A DNA stretch of 64,000 nt from Desulfarculales bacterium UBA696 (lineage in GTDB: Bacteria; Desulfobacterota; Syntrophobacteria; Syntrophobacterales; Syntrophobacteraceae), in assembly GCA_002298995.1 (NCBI GenBank), contig DBMO01000024.1, positions 26,842 to 90,841 of the forward strand. The letters run 5' to 3'. Positions within the stretch are counted from its first letter, which is position 1. The number at the start of each line of letters is the position of its first letter. Position numbers and translations under genes: made by a program. Positions 1 through 8,107 of this stretch are shown here, piece by piece. The notes beneath the pieces were generated by a model, which ran no database searches, had not been told where the DNA came from, and saw only the letters and a list, made by a program, of their open reading frames with translations.

Positions 1-558
1 TTTGCAAGTCTGAGTCCGAATTTCCGGCAGCTTCAGGCCTTACCCGCGCCCGAGCCTGCTCCTGTGGCAGCGCAATCTAGAGGCCTGACCGATGTCCCAC
101 GAAAAGAATCGGCCGCGGCCGATTCAAGCGATCCCTCCGCCATGGTCAGACTCGCTCTTGCCCATGAGCTGGGGCAGGGTGTGAGCAAGAACTGCTCAGA
201 GGCGCTCAGTCTTTATGAAAGAGCGGCGAGCCGGGGGTCGGTTGAGGCCGAATTTCACATCGGGCGAATGTATTATGACGGCAAATGCTCGGGGCAGAAA
301 CTCAGCGAATCGGCAAGGTATCTTCAAAAAGCGGCCGACAAGGGCTTCCCCGAGGCACAGAGATTTTTCGGGCTCCTGTGCTACAACGGCGAAGGAACCG
401 CCCGCGACAAGGTCCGCGCCTGCATGTATCTCATACTCTCCGCTTCACAGGGTAATTCAGAGGCCCAAAGACTGTTAAGACTCGTGTCGTCCCAAATGAC
501 TCGGGAGGAATTCGACTCAGCCCAGGAAAAGGCCAGGGGTTGGAGGCCGGTGAGGTGA
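1..558 (+). CDS. Sel1-repeat (SLR/TPR-like) protein, 5' end outside window
   Basis: The frame is open from base 1, so the gene begins upstream of the window; a GTG at 64 is only an internal candidate start. The visible ~185 residues contain about three Sel1-like alpha-solenoid repeats, with the typical Ala/Gly spacing and phrases such as 'GQGVSKNCSEAL', 'IGRMYYDGKC' and 'LLCYNGEGTARD'. Sel1 repeats are protein-protein interaction scaffolds, often in periplasmic or envelope proteins of Gram-negatives. The segment before the first repeat is Pro/Ala-rich, like a linker following a signal or membrane segment that would lie off the window. No partner can be inferred because the upstream neighbour is missing. 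The protein ends at a TGA at 556-558. Family assignment is good; cellular role unknown. Confidence 0.75.
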   Translation, partial: FASLSPNFRQLQALPAPEPAPVAAQSRGLTDVPRKESAAADSSDPSAMVRLALAHELGQGVSKNCSEALSLYERAASRGSVEAEFHIGRMYYDGKCSGQKLSESARYLQKAADKGFPEAQRFFGLLCYNGEGTARDKVRACMYLILSASQGNSEAQRLLRLVSSQMTREEFDSAQEKARGWRPVR

Positions 559-637
559 ACAGGGCAGAAGCTTGTGCGTATAAGCATGCCTTGGGAAGGA
601 AAAACGTCAATCCGGGGACACCCGGCAGGACGACCGT

Positions 638-828
638 TAGTCAGCCGAGAGGATAGGCACGCCGCATTTAATGGCGGCGCTCGAAAGAGCCCGATCCATT
701 GTCGCAATTGGCAATCCGGTACGCTGGGCGAGTTCGAGATACGAGGCATCGTGGGCTGAAAGGCCAAATTCCCTGGCAATCAGGCGTATCAAGTTGGCTC
801 AAATGAATTTCCCGCCGACAAACGACAT
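638..828 (-). pseudogene. vapC-like PIN-domain toxin relic
   Basis: Reading the minus strand from an ATG at 828 gives 'MSFVGGKFI', an in-frame TGA (799-801), then 'ANLIRLIAREFGLSAHDASY' and 'LELAQRTGLPIATMDRALSS' down to a TAA at 638-640. The second part closely resembles the C-terminal half of VapC PIN-domain RNases, including the conserved 'GLSAHDASYLELA' and 'GLPIATMDRAL' segments that carry two of the acidic metal ligands. The N-terminal half, with the first catalytic Asp, is missing, and what remains is interrupted by a stop. I infer an internally deleted, dead toxin gene. No vapB antitoxin is visible next to it. It occupies most of the gap between 559 and 969; the rest shows nothing recognisable. 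Confidence 0.6.
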
Positions 829-969
829 TTGAGCGATCCCTTGTGCCGCGATTTATTTTCCTTATTGCATGAACATCAAACATTGCTATTATGCCCCCGT
901 TTATGATCACAGAGTGTTTGTAGCTTAAGTTGCCTGAAGTCGTTAAGCGGATCTTCCGAGTGTTTGCCC

Positions 970-1902
970 ATGCAAATTATTCTAAAGACCATCTTTCTGC
1001 GAAATTCAGCACTCTTGGTAATTCTGAGCCTGCTGATGTTGCCGGGGTGTTCGACAAAACGGTTTATTGCCGACAGGATCGGCGATTCAATGGCCGGCGG
1101 CGCTTCCATTTATGCCTCGGACGACGACCCCGAGCTGGTTGGAGCGGCGCTGCCGTTCGGCCTTAAAACCATTGAGGGGCTTCTTGCCGAATCGCCTCAC
1201 AATCAGGGCCTGCTCCTTGCGGCAACCAGCGGATTTACGCAGTACGGATATGCCTTCGTGCAGACGGAGGCTGATTTTGTCGAAGATGCCGACCCGCTGC
1301 GCGCTATAGCCCTCAGGGAACGGGCCGGCAGGCTCTACCGCCGCGCAATGGCATACGGAATTCGAGGGCTCGATGAAATCCGGCCGGGCGTTGTCGATAT
1401 GATCCGAAAAGAAATCCCCGGCGCCCTGGCTCCCTTTACGAAAAAAGACGTTCCGCTTCTCTACTGGACGGCGGCCGCATGGGGAGCGGCTATTTCGATC
1501 AACAAAACCGATTCCAGCCTGAGCGCCGATCTGCCTCTGGTGGAAGCTATGATACGACGGGCAATCGAACTCGATGAGAGCTACGACCTGGGAGTGCTAC
1601 ATGATTTCCTGATCGCCTACGAGGGCGGAAGACCCGCTGCAGGCGGCGGATCGGTCGAGCGTGCCCGCGCCGGTCTTGATCGTGCCGTCGAGCTTTCCAA
1701 AGGCCGCCGCGCTGCTCCGCTGGTCTCTTTTGCCGAGACGGTTGACGTTTCCATGCAAAACCGCGAGGAATTCAAAGAACTTCTCGACCGCGCACTGGCA
1801 ATCGATATCAATGCCGCTCCGGAGCAAAGACTCTCAAACGTTATCGCTCAACGCCGGGCAAAGTGGCTCCTTGGACGCATGGACAGGCTGTTTCTTGAAT
1901 GA
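970..1902 (+). CDS. TRAP transporter-associated TatT-like TPR lipoprotein
   Basis: Predicted 310-residue lipoprotein. The N-terminus is a signal peptide ending in a lipobox Leu-Pro-Gly-Cys (Cys about residue 27). The rest is helical with TPR-like periodicity ('AESPHNQGLLLAATSGF', 'AIELDESYDLGVLHDF'), matching the TatT family (Tp0956 of Treponema pallidum), a trimeric periplasmic partner of TRAP binding proteins. The next two genes encode a TRAP binding protein and a fused TRAP permease, which is the expected context. Start: a TTG at 964 and an ATG at 970 are in frame; I chose the ATG because it puts a normal n-region before the hydrophobic stretch. Neither start has a strong ribosome binding site. 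TatT proteins are thought to help pass hydrophobic ligands to the binding protein. Confidence 0.8.
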   Translation: MQIILKTIFLRNSALLVILSLLMLPGCSTKRFIADRIGDSMAGGASIYASDDDPELVGAALPFGLKTIEGLLAESPHNQGLLLAATSGFTQYGYAFVQTEADFVEDADPLRAIALRERAGRLYRRAMAYGIRGLDEIRPGVVDMIRKEIPGALAPFTKKDVPLLYWTAAAWGAAISINKTDSSLSADLPLVEAMIRRAIELDESYDLGVLHDFLIAYEGGRPAAGGGSVERARAGLDRAVELSKGRRAAPLVSFAETVDVSMQNREEFKELLDRALAIDINAAPEQRLSNVIAQRRAKWLLGRMDRLFLE

Positions 1903-1996
1903 ATTTAGGAATTGGGGAATTTATGGGATTGGGCGCCTGTGGTCTTAAGAGGACGCTTAGTCTTTCGATTCCTGAATTCCCAAATTCCTAAATTAG
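1901..1996. repeat. ~95-bp inverted repeat made of AATTCC units
   Basis: The tatT-dctP spacer forms a long imperfect stem-loop. The left arm (about 1901-1926) contains 'TTTAGGAATTGGGGAATTT' and the right arm (about 1968-1996) its near-complement 'GAATTCCCAAATTCCTAAAT', separated by roughly 40 nt. The arms consist of imperfect 8-bp units around AATTCC, the same sequence type seen at 15660-15715, 15945-15985, 21227-21291, 45765-45900 and 51510-51545. It could be a transcript-stabilising hairpin or a scar of a small repeat element. Confidence 0.55.
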
Positions 1997-2013
1997 CTCC
2001 ACGGGGAGGACCG

Positions 2014-3054
2014 ATGGGAAGGAAACCAAATGGCGTGGCCCGCAGATTTGCACTGCTGATTGTTTTTTCGATCGCGATGGCTTTGCCGCACGCTTCCTGG
2101 GCCGCCGGAGAGATCGTCATAAAGGCTGCGACGCTGGTTCCGCAAGGCTCCGAATGGTATAAAATCCTCCAGGAAATGGGCGCGGAATGGCAGAAGGCGT
2201 CGGGCGGACGGGTTGTCCTGCGCCTTTACCCGGGTGGGGTGGCGGGTGACGATGCCGACCTGGTGCGCAAGATGAGGCTCGGGACGCTCGATGCGGGTGT
2301 GCTGACGGTCGGCGGGCTAAGCGCCATAGACCGCGGAATACTTTCCGTTGAAATCCCTCTGGCTTACGCGAACGAACAGGAAATCGACTGCGTAATGGAG
2401 CGCATTGCGCCTCAACTGGAAAAGAAGTTCGAGTCCAAGGGTTTTATCGTCCTTGGCTGGTCTGAAGGCGGGTGGGCGCATTTTTTTACCAAATATCCGG
2501 TCAAAACCCCCGATGATATGAAGAAACTTAAAATGTTCGTATGGGCCGGGGACGACCAATATATCGAGCTGTGGAAAAAATCAGGCTTCAATCCGGTGCC
2601 CCTTCCTTCGACCGAGATTTCAACCGCGCTTCAGACGGGGCTGGTAAACGGGATAACGATGAACACCCAGGGTGCCCTGCTGCTCCAGTACTACAAGCAT
2701 GTAAAGTACATGACCGATTTCAAATGGGCGATGTTCATGGGCGGGATAGTAGTAACGAAGCAGGCATGGGAAAAGATACCGGCCGACCTGCGCCCTGCCC
2801 TTAAGGCAGCGGCTCTAAAGGCATGCGGGAGTCTTCGCGAGTTCTCCCGCCAATCGGAGGCAAAGGACCTCGAAGCGCTCAAAAAACAGGGACTGGAGAT
2901 CGTACCCGTTAGCGAAGACATCCTCAATGAGTGGCGCAAAATTATCGACGGAGTAATTCCACAGGTGCGCGGCTCATACGTCCCCGCCGAATTCCTCGAC
3001 CCGGCGCTCAAACAGCGCGACATCTGCCGCAAATCGGCGGCCCCGGGCCGGTAA
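2014..3054 (+). CDS. TRAP transporter substrate-binding protein (DctP family, TatP-like)
   Basis: Predicted 346-residue periplasmic binding protein with a Sec signal peptide (basic 'MGRKPNGVARR', hydrophobic core, 'ASWA' cleavage site). The fold signature is that of DctP/TRAP binding proteins: 'IVIKAATLVPQGSEW', 'VRKMRLGTLDAGVLTVGGLS' and 'STEISTALQTGLVNGI'. The canonical carboxylate-binding arginine usually found in a 'LKxLKMRV' strand is not seen; the strand reads 'LKMFVWAGDD'. This agrees with TatT-associated binding proteins, which are thought to bind hydrophobic rather than simple organic-acid ligands. The frame is open from 1912, but the ATG at 2014 follows a GGGGAGGA ribosome binding site and begins the signal peptide. 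It sits 3 nt upstream of the permease gene. Confidence 0.85.
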   Translation: MGRKPNGVARRFALLIVFSIAMALPHASWAAGEIVIKAATLVPQGSEWYKILQEMGAEWQKASGGRVVLRLYPGGVAGDDADLVRKMRLGTLDAGVLTVGGLSAIDRGILSVEIPLAYANEQEIDCVMERIAPQLEKKFESKGFIVLGWSEGGWAHFFTKYPVKTPDDMKKLKMFVWAGDDQYIELWKKSGFNPVPLPSTEISTALQTGLVNGITMNTQGALLLQYYKHVKYMTDFKWAMFMGGIVVTKQAWEKIPADLRPALKAAALKACGSLREFSRQSEAKDLEALKKQGLEIVPVSEDILNEWRKIIDGVIPQVRGSYVPAEFLDPALKQRDICRKSAAPGR

Positions 3055-3057
3055 AAA

Positions 3058-4947
3058 GTGAACTCCCGGAATCCCGCACAGCCTTCCTCGCCCAAAGAGG
3101 GACTCGCCTCCTCCCGCGCCCCGGATGAGCCGGTAGGGAAAAGCGGCGCGCACAAGTCTATCCGCCGCGCGGGGGAGCTTTTTCTGGTTGCGGGATTTTT
3201 CCTGCTGACAGCCATGCCGCTGGTGGATTTCATTGGGCGTCCTCTCTATGGTTTCCACATTCCCGGCTCAGCCACATACACCCAGCAGCTTACATTCTAC
3301 CTCGCCTTCTTCGGAGGTTTCGTGGCGGCGCTCACGGGCGCGCACCTTACGCTCTCAACCGCCGCGCTTCTTCCGGAAGGCCGGTTTCGCAGGTTTGCCG
3401 AGTTTTTCTCCTCGTGCGTTGCCGCATCGGTTGCCGCCGTGCTGACCTACGCCTCGATCGGGGTGGTAATGGCCGAGCGCACCCAGGGCGGTAAACTTAC
3501 TCTCGGCGTGCCGCTTTGGGTAACCGAATCGGCGATGCCGCTGGGACTTGGTCTGATTGCACTGGTTTACCTTTGCAAATCATCGAATAAATTACCCGGA
3601 CGGCTTCTTGCGGCGGGATTTGTCGGAGCGGTTTTTTGCCTGGGGCTGGCCGGTCCGCCCTCGGCGCCGCTGGTCTGGGCAATAAGCGCGGTGCTGATGG
3701 CGGCAACGCTTCTCGGTTCCCCCGTTTTCGCAGCCATGGCGGGCGTTGGGCTGCTTCTTTTCTGGATGGAAGGGACCCCGGTTTCCGCGGTTTCGGCCGA
3801 GATTTACCGCCTGGTCGGTTCCCCGACCCTTCCGGCAATCCCGCTCCTTACCGCAACCGGATTCGTTCTTGCCGAAACCAATGCTCCCCGGCGGCTGGTG
3901 CACTTTTTCCACGCCCTGCTCGGTTCCATCCCCGGAGGCGTGGCTGTGCTGGTCGCGACCGTTTGCGCCCTTTTTACGGCTCTTACAGGCGGCTCGGGTG
4001 TGACGATAATAGCCCTGGGCGGACTGGTTTACCCGATCCTGCTCGAAGACGGCTACCCCGAGCCGTTCTCGCTGGGCCTTGTAACAGCTGCCGGAAGCCT
4101 CGGGTTGCTTTTTCCTCCCTGCCTGGCGGTAATACTCTACGGTGTGGTGTCGGGTATTCCGGCCGACCAGCTTTTTTTAGCCGGGATGGTGCCGGGGGTG
4201 CTTTTGCTGGTGCTGGTGGCCGCCTACGGTATTCACATGGGCAGTAAGCTCGGGGTGGCGCGCGACAGGTTCGACTTTCGCAGGGCGATTTCGGCAACAT
4301 GGGAGGCAAAATGGGAGCTTTCGATTCCCTTGGCCATGATCCTGCTCTTTGGCTCGGGCATGGCCTCGCTTCTCGAAACCTCCGCCTTTGCATGCGCATA
4401 CACCATCCTAATTGCCTGCTTCATCCACCGCGACCTTCACCCGGTACGGGACCTGCCGCGGGTGATCCTGAAGGCATCAGCCCTGGTCGGCGCCGTACTG
4501 ATACTGCTTAGCTGCGCGATGGGGCTCACAAGCTACCTCGTTGACGCACAGATCCCCGATCAGCTCCTCGATCTGGTGAAGCAGCATATCCATTCACCTC
4601 TGGTCTTTCTGCTCACGTTGAATGTTGTTTTGCTGGTGCTCGGAAGCGTCCTGGAAATATTTTCCGCGATAATCGTACTGACCCCGCTTGTTATTCCGCT
4701 CGGCACGGCCTTTGGCGTCGATCCGGTCCACCTTGGAATAATTTTTCTGGCAAACCTGGAGCTGGGATTTCTTTTCCCGCCTGTCGGGCTCAACCTGCTG
4801 CTTTCTTCATCCAGGTTCGGCAAACCGATGATCCAACTCTATCGGCACGTAATTCCATTTCTGCTGATCCTGGGCTTCGGCGTGCTCGCCATAACCTACA
4901 TTCCCGCGCTATCGCTGGGCGTGCTGCAACTGCTCGGCAGGGTGTAG
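3058..4947 (+). CDS. Fused TRAP transporter permease (DctQM)
   Basis: 629-residue inner-membrane protein combining both TRAP membrane subunits. Residues ~35-200 form a four-helix DctQ-like part ('MPLVDFIGRPLYGFHIPGS'). The remainder is a DctM-like large permease with many membrane segments and motifs such as 'TALTGGSGVTIIALGGLVYP', 'GYPEPFSLGLVTAAGSLGLL' and 'NLELGFLFPPVGLNLLLSSS'. TRAP transporters are Na+- or H+-driven secondary importers that depend on the binding protein encoded just upstream. The GTG start lies 3 nt after the dctP stop, implying translational coupling. Q-M fusions are well known; here fusion, TatT protein and binding protein form a complete set. The substrate is unknown but probably hydrophobic or an amphipathic organic acid. 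Confidence 0.88.
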   Translation: MNSRNPAQPSSPKEGLASSRAPDEPVGKSGAHKSIRRAGELFLVAGFFLLTAMPLVDFIGRPLYGFHIPGSATYTQQLTFYLAFFGGFVAALTGAHLTLSTAALLPEGRFRRFAEFFSSCVAASVAAVLTYASIGVVMAERTQGGKLTLGVPLWVTESAMPLGLGLIALVYLCKSSNKLPGRLLAAGFVGAVFCLGLAGPPSAPLVWAISAVLMAATLLGSPVFAAMAGVGLLLFWMEGTPVSAVSAEIYRLVGSPTLPAIPLLTATGFVLAETNAPRRLVHFFHALLGSIPGGVAVLVATVCALFTALTGGSGVTIIALGGLVYPILLEDGYPEPFSLGLVTAAGSLGLLFPPCLAVILYGVVSGIPADQLFLAGMVPGVLLLVLVAAYGIHMGSKLGVARDRFDFRRAISATWEAKWELSIPLAMILLFGSGMASLLETSAFACAYTILIACFIHRDLHPVRDLPRVILKASALVGAVLILLSCAMGLTSYLVDAQIPDQLLDLVKQHIHSPLVFLLTLNVVLLVLGSVLEIFSAIIVLTPLVIPLGTAFGVDPVHLGIIFLANLELGFLFPPVGLNLLLSSSRFGKPMIQLYRHVIPFLLILGFGVLAITYIPALSLGVLQLLGRV

Positions 4948-5117
4948 TCCGGAGTTGAATTTCGGGGTTTTGCCGAGCGCCAAAAGATAGTAAGATGTAT
5001 CGGAAAACACCGGCTATCGAGTAAAGTCAGGCTGCAGAGTAGCCGCGGTCAGGCATGGGAAAACGAAATCCCGGCCGGGAGATTCTCCACCCGCATGAAA
5101 TCGAGCAGAAAGGACGG

Positions 5118-5909
5118 ATGCCTATGAGCCGCCCGAAGCTGTTTTTGGTCAACTCGGAACAGCCGGACACGTCCCGCCCTTCGCGCGAAGGCAAAAGATA
5201 TCGTTTCGACCTGAGCAGGAAGAAATTTGTATTCTGCGTCACGGGCCTTGTCGTCACGCTCTGCTGGATGTTCATACTCGGTGTTCTGGTGGGCAGGGGC
5301 ATAGCCTTGGTCAGCTCCGAGGATTTTACAGTCCGGGCTGAGTTCTTCCGTTTTCTGGGCCTGGGCAAGCAGGCTGGACAGTCTGCCCCAAGGGCCGCGG
5401 AGACGTGGGGCGACCCGAAGAAGATGCTCGAATCCCTCAACTACTATGAGGATCTGACCCACACAGGTGCAAACCCCGCCACTGTATCACCGCCCAAAAC
5501 GGCCGAAGATGACGACGCCGGTCTGGCGGCCGCTCCACCAGCCGCGGTAATTCCCCCGCCTGAACCGGTAAAGGAAACGCCGCCAAAGCGCCAGGTATCC
5601 CAAGCTCAGCCCCAGGCGCCTTCCGAGAAAACCGCAAAGGCTGCTCCACCGACTGCCGCGGTTTCCGTCGAGCAGTTCACGCTCCTTGTGGCCTCGCTAA
5701 AGGACCCCGAAAACGCCCAGCGGCTGATCGACCAGCTGGCCCTTAAAGGATATTCACCCCGCCTGGAAACCCTCGACCTGCACGGCGGAGGACGATGGAG
5801 CCGCGTACTGGTCGGGTCTTTCCTTTCCCGCGAGGCCGCCCTGAAATTCGCCGCCGAGTTCAATAGAAAAGAAAATATGGAGGGCCTGGTAATTCGCGAA
5901 GCGAATTAG
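5118..5909 (+). CDS. SPOR-domain single-pass membrane protein
   Basis: About 263 residues. A basic cytoplasmic N-terminus is followed by one transmembrane helix (about residues 36-58, 'FVFCVTGLVVTLCWMFILGV'), a long Pro/Ala-rich periplasmic linker, and a C-terminal SPOR-like domain ('FTLLVASLKDPENAQRLIDQ' through 'RVLVGSFLSREAALKFAAEF'). SPOR domains bind denuded septal peptidoglycan, so a role at the division site or in envelope remodelling is likely, as for FtsN/DamX-like proteins. The frame opens at an ATG at 5055, but ATGs at 5118 and 5124 lie just after AAAGGA and give a normal N-terminus; I prefer one of these. It is 170 nt after the TRAP operon and probably separately transcribed. Confidence 0.75.
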   Translation: MPMSRPKLFLVNSEQPDTSRPSREGKRYRFDLSRKKFVFCVTGLVVTLCWMFILGVLVGRGIALVSSEDFTVRAEFFRFLGLGKQAGQSAPRAAETWGDPKKMLESLNYYEDLTHTGANPATVSPPKTAEDDDAGLAAAPPAAVIPPPEPVKETPPKRQVSQAQPQAPSEKTAKAAPPTAAVSVEQFTLLVASLKDPENAQRLIDQLALKGYSPRLETLDLHGGGRWSRVLVGSFLSREAALKFAAEFNRKENMEGLVIREAN

Positions 5910-5996
5910 GGCCGGCATCCCCCGCAATACTTCATTAACTCACCAACCGACATCTGCATTCATACTGACCCCATTCCCACCCCGCCCTTGGCTTGC

Positions 5997-6021
5997 AGGC
6001 CCGGCAAACGGCCTTATTTTT
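5997..6021 (+). terminator. Weak terminator-like hairpin
   Basis: A short stem AGGCC/GGCCT with an 8-nt loop is followed by TATTTTTAA, downstream of the SPOR gene and upstream of glgE. The stem is only 5 bp, so function is uncertain. Confidence 0.35.
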
Positions 6022-6099
6022 AAATGATTATCCGGGGCTTAAGGTATCTCGGTCGGCCCGCCAATCCCTGTTTTAATCTTCGCCCCCAACTAAAGGTTC

Positions 6100-8091
6100 A
6101 TGGAGATGAGCGAGCGGCAAAGAGCGCGTGTTGTAATCGAGAATGTGCGCCCGAGCGTTGATTGCGGCCAGTTTGCAGCCAAACGGATAATCGGGGACAA
6201 GGTGGTGGTTTCGGCGGATATATTCTCGGACGGACACGACGCTCTTGCGGGCCGGCTGATCTATCGGGGGCCTGGGTCATCCGACTGGGAAACGGCTGGT
6301 ATGAAGTCCACGCTAAATGATGCCTGGGAAGGTGAATTCACTGTAGAGAAATTGGGATCTTACTATTTTACCGTCGAGGGCTGGGTAGATCACTTCGCAA
6401 CGTGGCAGAATGCGCTTCGGAAAAAGTTTGCCGCGGGCCAGGACCTATCCATGGAAATCCTTATCGGGGCGGGAATCATCGATGAGGTCGCCAAAAAGGT
6501 CGGCGGCGAGGCGGGAAAAGAGATGGCCGCGCTTGCAGATCGGCTGAGGTCGGAGAATGTAATCGACAAGACCGTCTCAATGGCGCTCGGACCCGAGGCG
6601 AGCTATCTCATGCGGCAAAACCCCGACCAGGAATTTGCGGTCCGGTTCGAGCCGGAACTTGAAATCCGGGTAGAGAGGCCCAAAGCCCGCTTCAGCACGT
6701 GGTATGAGCGTTTCCCGAGATCGGCCTCTTCCGACCCGTCGAGGCCTGGGACCCTGCGGGACCTCCAGGCGCTCCTTCCCGCAATCGCGCGCATGGGCTT
6801 CGACGTGCTCTACCTGCCGCCAATTCATCCCATAGGCAAGACCAACCGGAAGGGAAAAAACAACACCGAAGGCGCATCCGCCGAGGACCCCGGAAGTCCC
6901 TGGGCAATAGGCTCGCAAGAGGGCGGCCATAAAGCCATGGATCCGAAGCTTGGGACGATGGAAGACTTTCACAATCTCATCCGGGCCGCCGCCGGCTTCG
7001 GTATCGAAATAGCTCTCGACATGGCTTTTCAGTGCTCGCCCGACCACCCTTATGTAAGGGAGCATCCCCAGTGGTTCAAGATCCGTCCTGACGGGTCCGT
7101 CCAGTACGCCGAAAATCCCCCGAAAAAGTACCAGGACATTTTTCCGCTGAACTTCGAAACCGAACACTGGAAAAGCCTGTGGGAAGAACTTAAAAGCGTG
7201 GCTTATTTCTGGATCGACAATGGCGTAAAGATTCTACGGGTGGACAACCCACACACCAAACCCTTCCCCTTCTGGGAGTGGCTGCTCGCGGAAATGAGGC
7301 GGGACCACCCCGACGTGCTGCTGCTCTCGGAGGCGTTCACCCGGCCCAAGGTTATGAAACGGCTGGCAAAGGTCGGGTTCGCCCAGTCCTATACCTATTT
7401 CACGTGGAGAAATTCAAAGCGGGAGATCATCGAATACGTCCAGGAGCTTACCAGCGGGGAAATGAGAGAATACTTCAGGCCCAATTTCTGGCCCAACACC
7501 CCGGATATTCTCCCCGAGTACCTGCAGTACGGCGGAAGACCGGCATTTATAATAAAACTGATACTTGCCGCGACCATGTCGTCCAACTACGGCATCTACG
7601 GCCCGGCATTCGAGCTGGTGGAAAACGAGGCCCTGCCCGGCCGCGAAGAGTATGCCAATTCCGAGAAATATGAAATTCGCCACTGGGACTGGGACAGACC
7701 AGGCAACCTCAAGGACTTCATCACCAGGGTCAACGCCATCCGGAGGGAAAACCCCGCGCTTCAGGAGACGACCAATATCAGATTTTTCGAGGTAGATAAC
7801 GAGCAGATGCTGTTTTTTGGAAAGATCGGGTCCAACGGCGCGGATTCCATCCTTGTTGTCGTGAACCTCGACCCGGCAAACACCCAGTCCGGGTGGATAA
7901 GGATTCCAGCGGACGAATTCGGAATAAATCCCGCCCAGCCATACCTGGGTCACGACCTGCTAAGCGGTGAAAAATATATCTGGTACGGCGAGAGGAATTA
8001 CATTCAATTGAACCCGCACGTTGTTCCAGCTCATATATTCAAGCTCAAGACGCGCGTGCGCCGGGAAACCGATTTCGATTATTTCCTGTAG
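6100..8091 (+). CDS. glgE: GlgE: alpha-1,4-glucan:maltose-1-phosphate maltosyltransferase
   Basis: 663-residue GH13 (subfamily 3) enzyme that transfers maltosyl units from alpha-maltose 1-phosphate to the non-reducing end of alpha-1,4-glucans. The N-terminal beta-domain (~1-190) is followed by the catalytic barrel with 'GFDVLYLPPIHPIGKTNRKG', the nucleophile in 'RVDNPHTKPF' (Asp about 382) and the acid/base in 'LLLSEAFTRP' (Glu about 411), all in the form specific to GlgE. Length is normal. The ATG at 6100 follows AAAGG. The downstream treS-maltokinase and glgB genes complete the GlgE pathway, and the 16-nt spacing to the next gene indicates an operon. The pathway is best known from actinobacteria but also occurs in proteobacteria. 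Confidence 0.95.
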   Translation: MEMSERQRARVVIENVRPSVDCGQFAAKRIIGDKVVVSADIFSDGHDALAGRLIYRGPGSSDWETAGMKSTLNDAWEGEFTVEKLGSYYFTVEGWVDHFATWQNALRKKFAAGQDLSMEILIGAGIIDEVAKKVGGEAGKEMAALADRLRSENVIDKTVSMALGPEASYLMRQNPDQEFAVRFEPELEIRVERPKARFSTWYERFPRSASSDPSRPGTLRDLQALLPAIARMGFDVLYLPPIHPIGKTNRKGKNNTEGASAEDPGSPWAIGSQEGGHKAMDPKLGTMEDFHNLIRAAAGFGIEIALDMAFQCSPDHPYVREHPQWFKIRPDGSVQYAENPPKKYQDIFPLNFETEHWKSLWEELKSVAYFWIDNGVKILRVDNPHTKPFPFWEWLLAEMRRDHPDVLLLSEAFTRPKVMKRLAKVGFAQSYTYFTWRNSKREIIEYVQELTSGEMREYFRPNFWPNTPDILPEYLQYGGRPAFIIKLILAATMSSNYGIYGPAFELVENEALPGREEYANSEKYEIRHWDWDRPGNLKDFITRVNAIRRENPALQETTNIRFFEVDNEQMLFFGKIGSNGADSILVVVNLDPANTQSGWIRIPADEFGINPAQPYLGHDLLSGEKYIWYGERNYIQLNPHVVPAHIFKLKTRVRRETDFDYFL

Positions 8092-8107
8092 GGCCGAAGG
8101 AGTTGCC

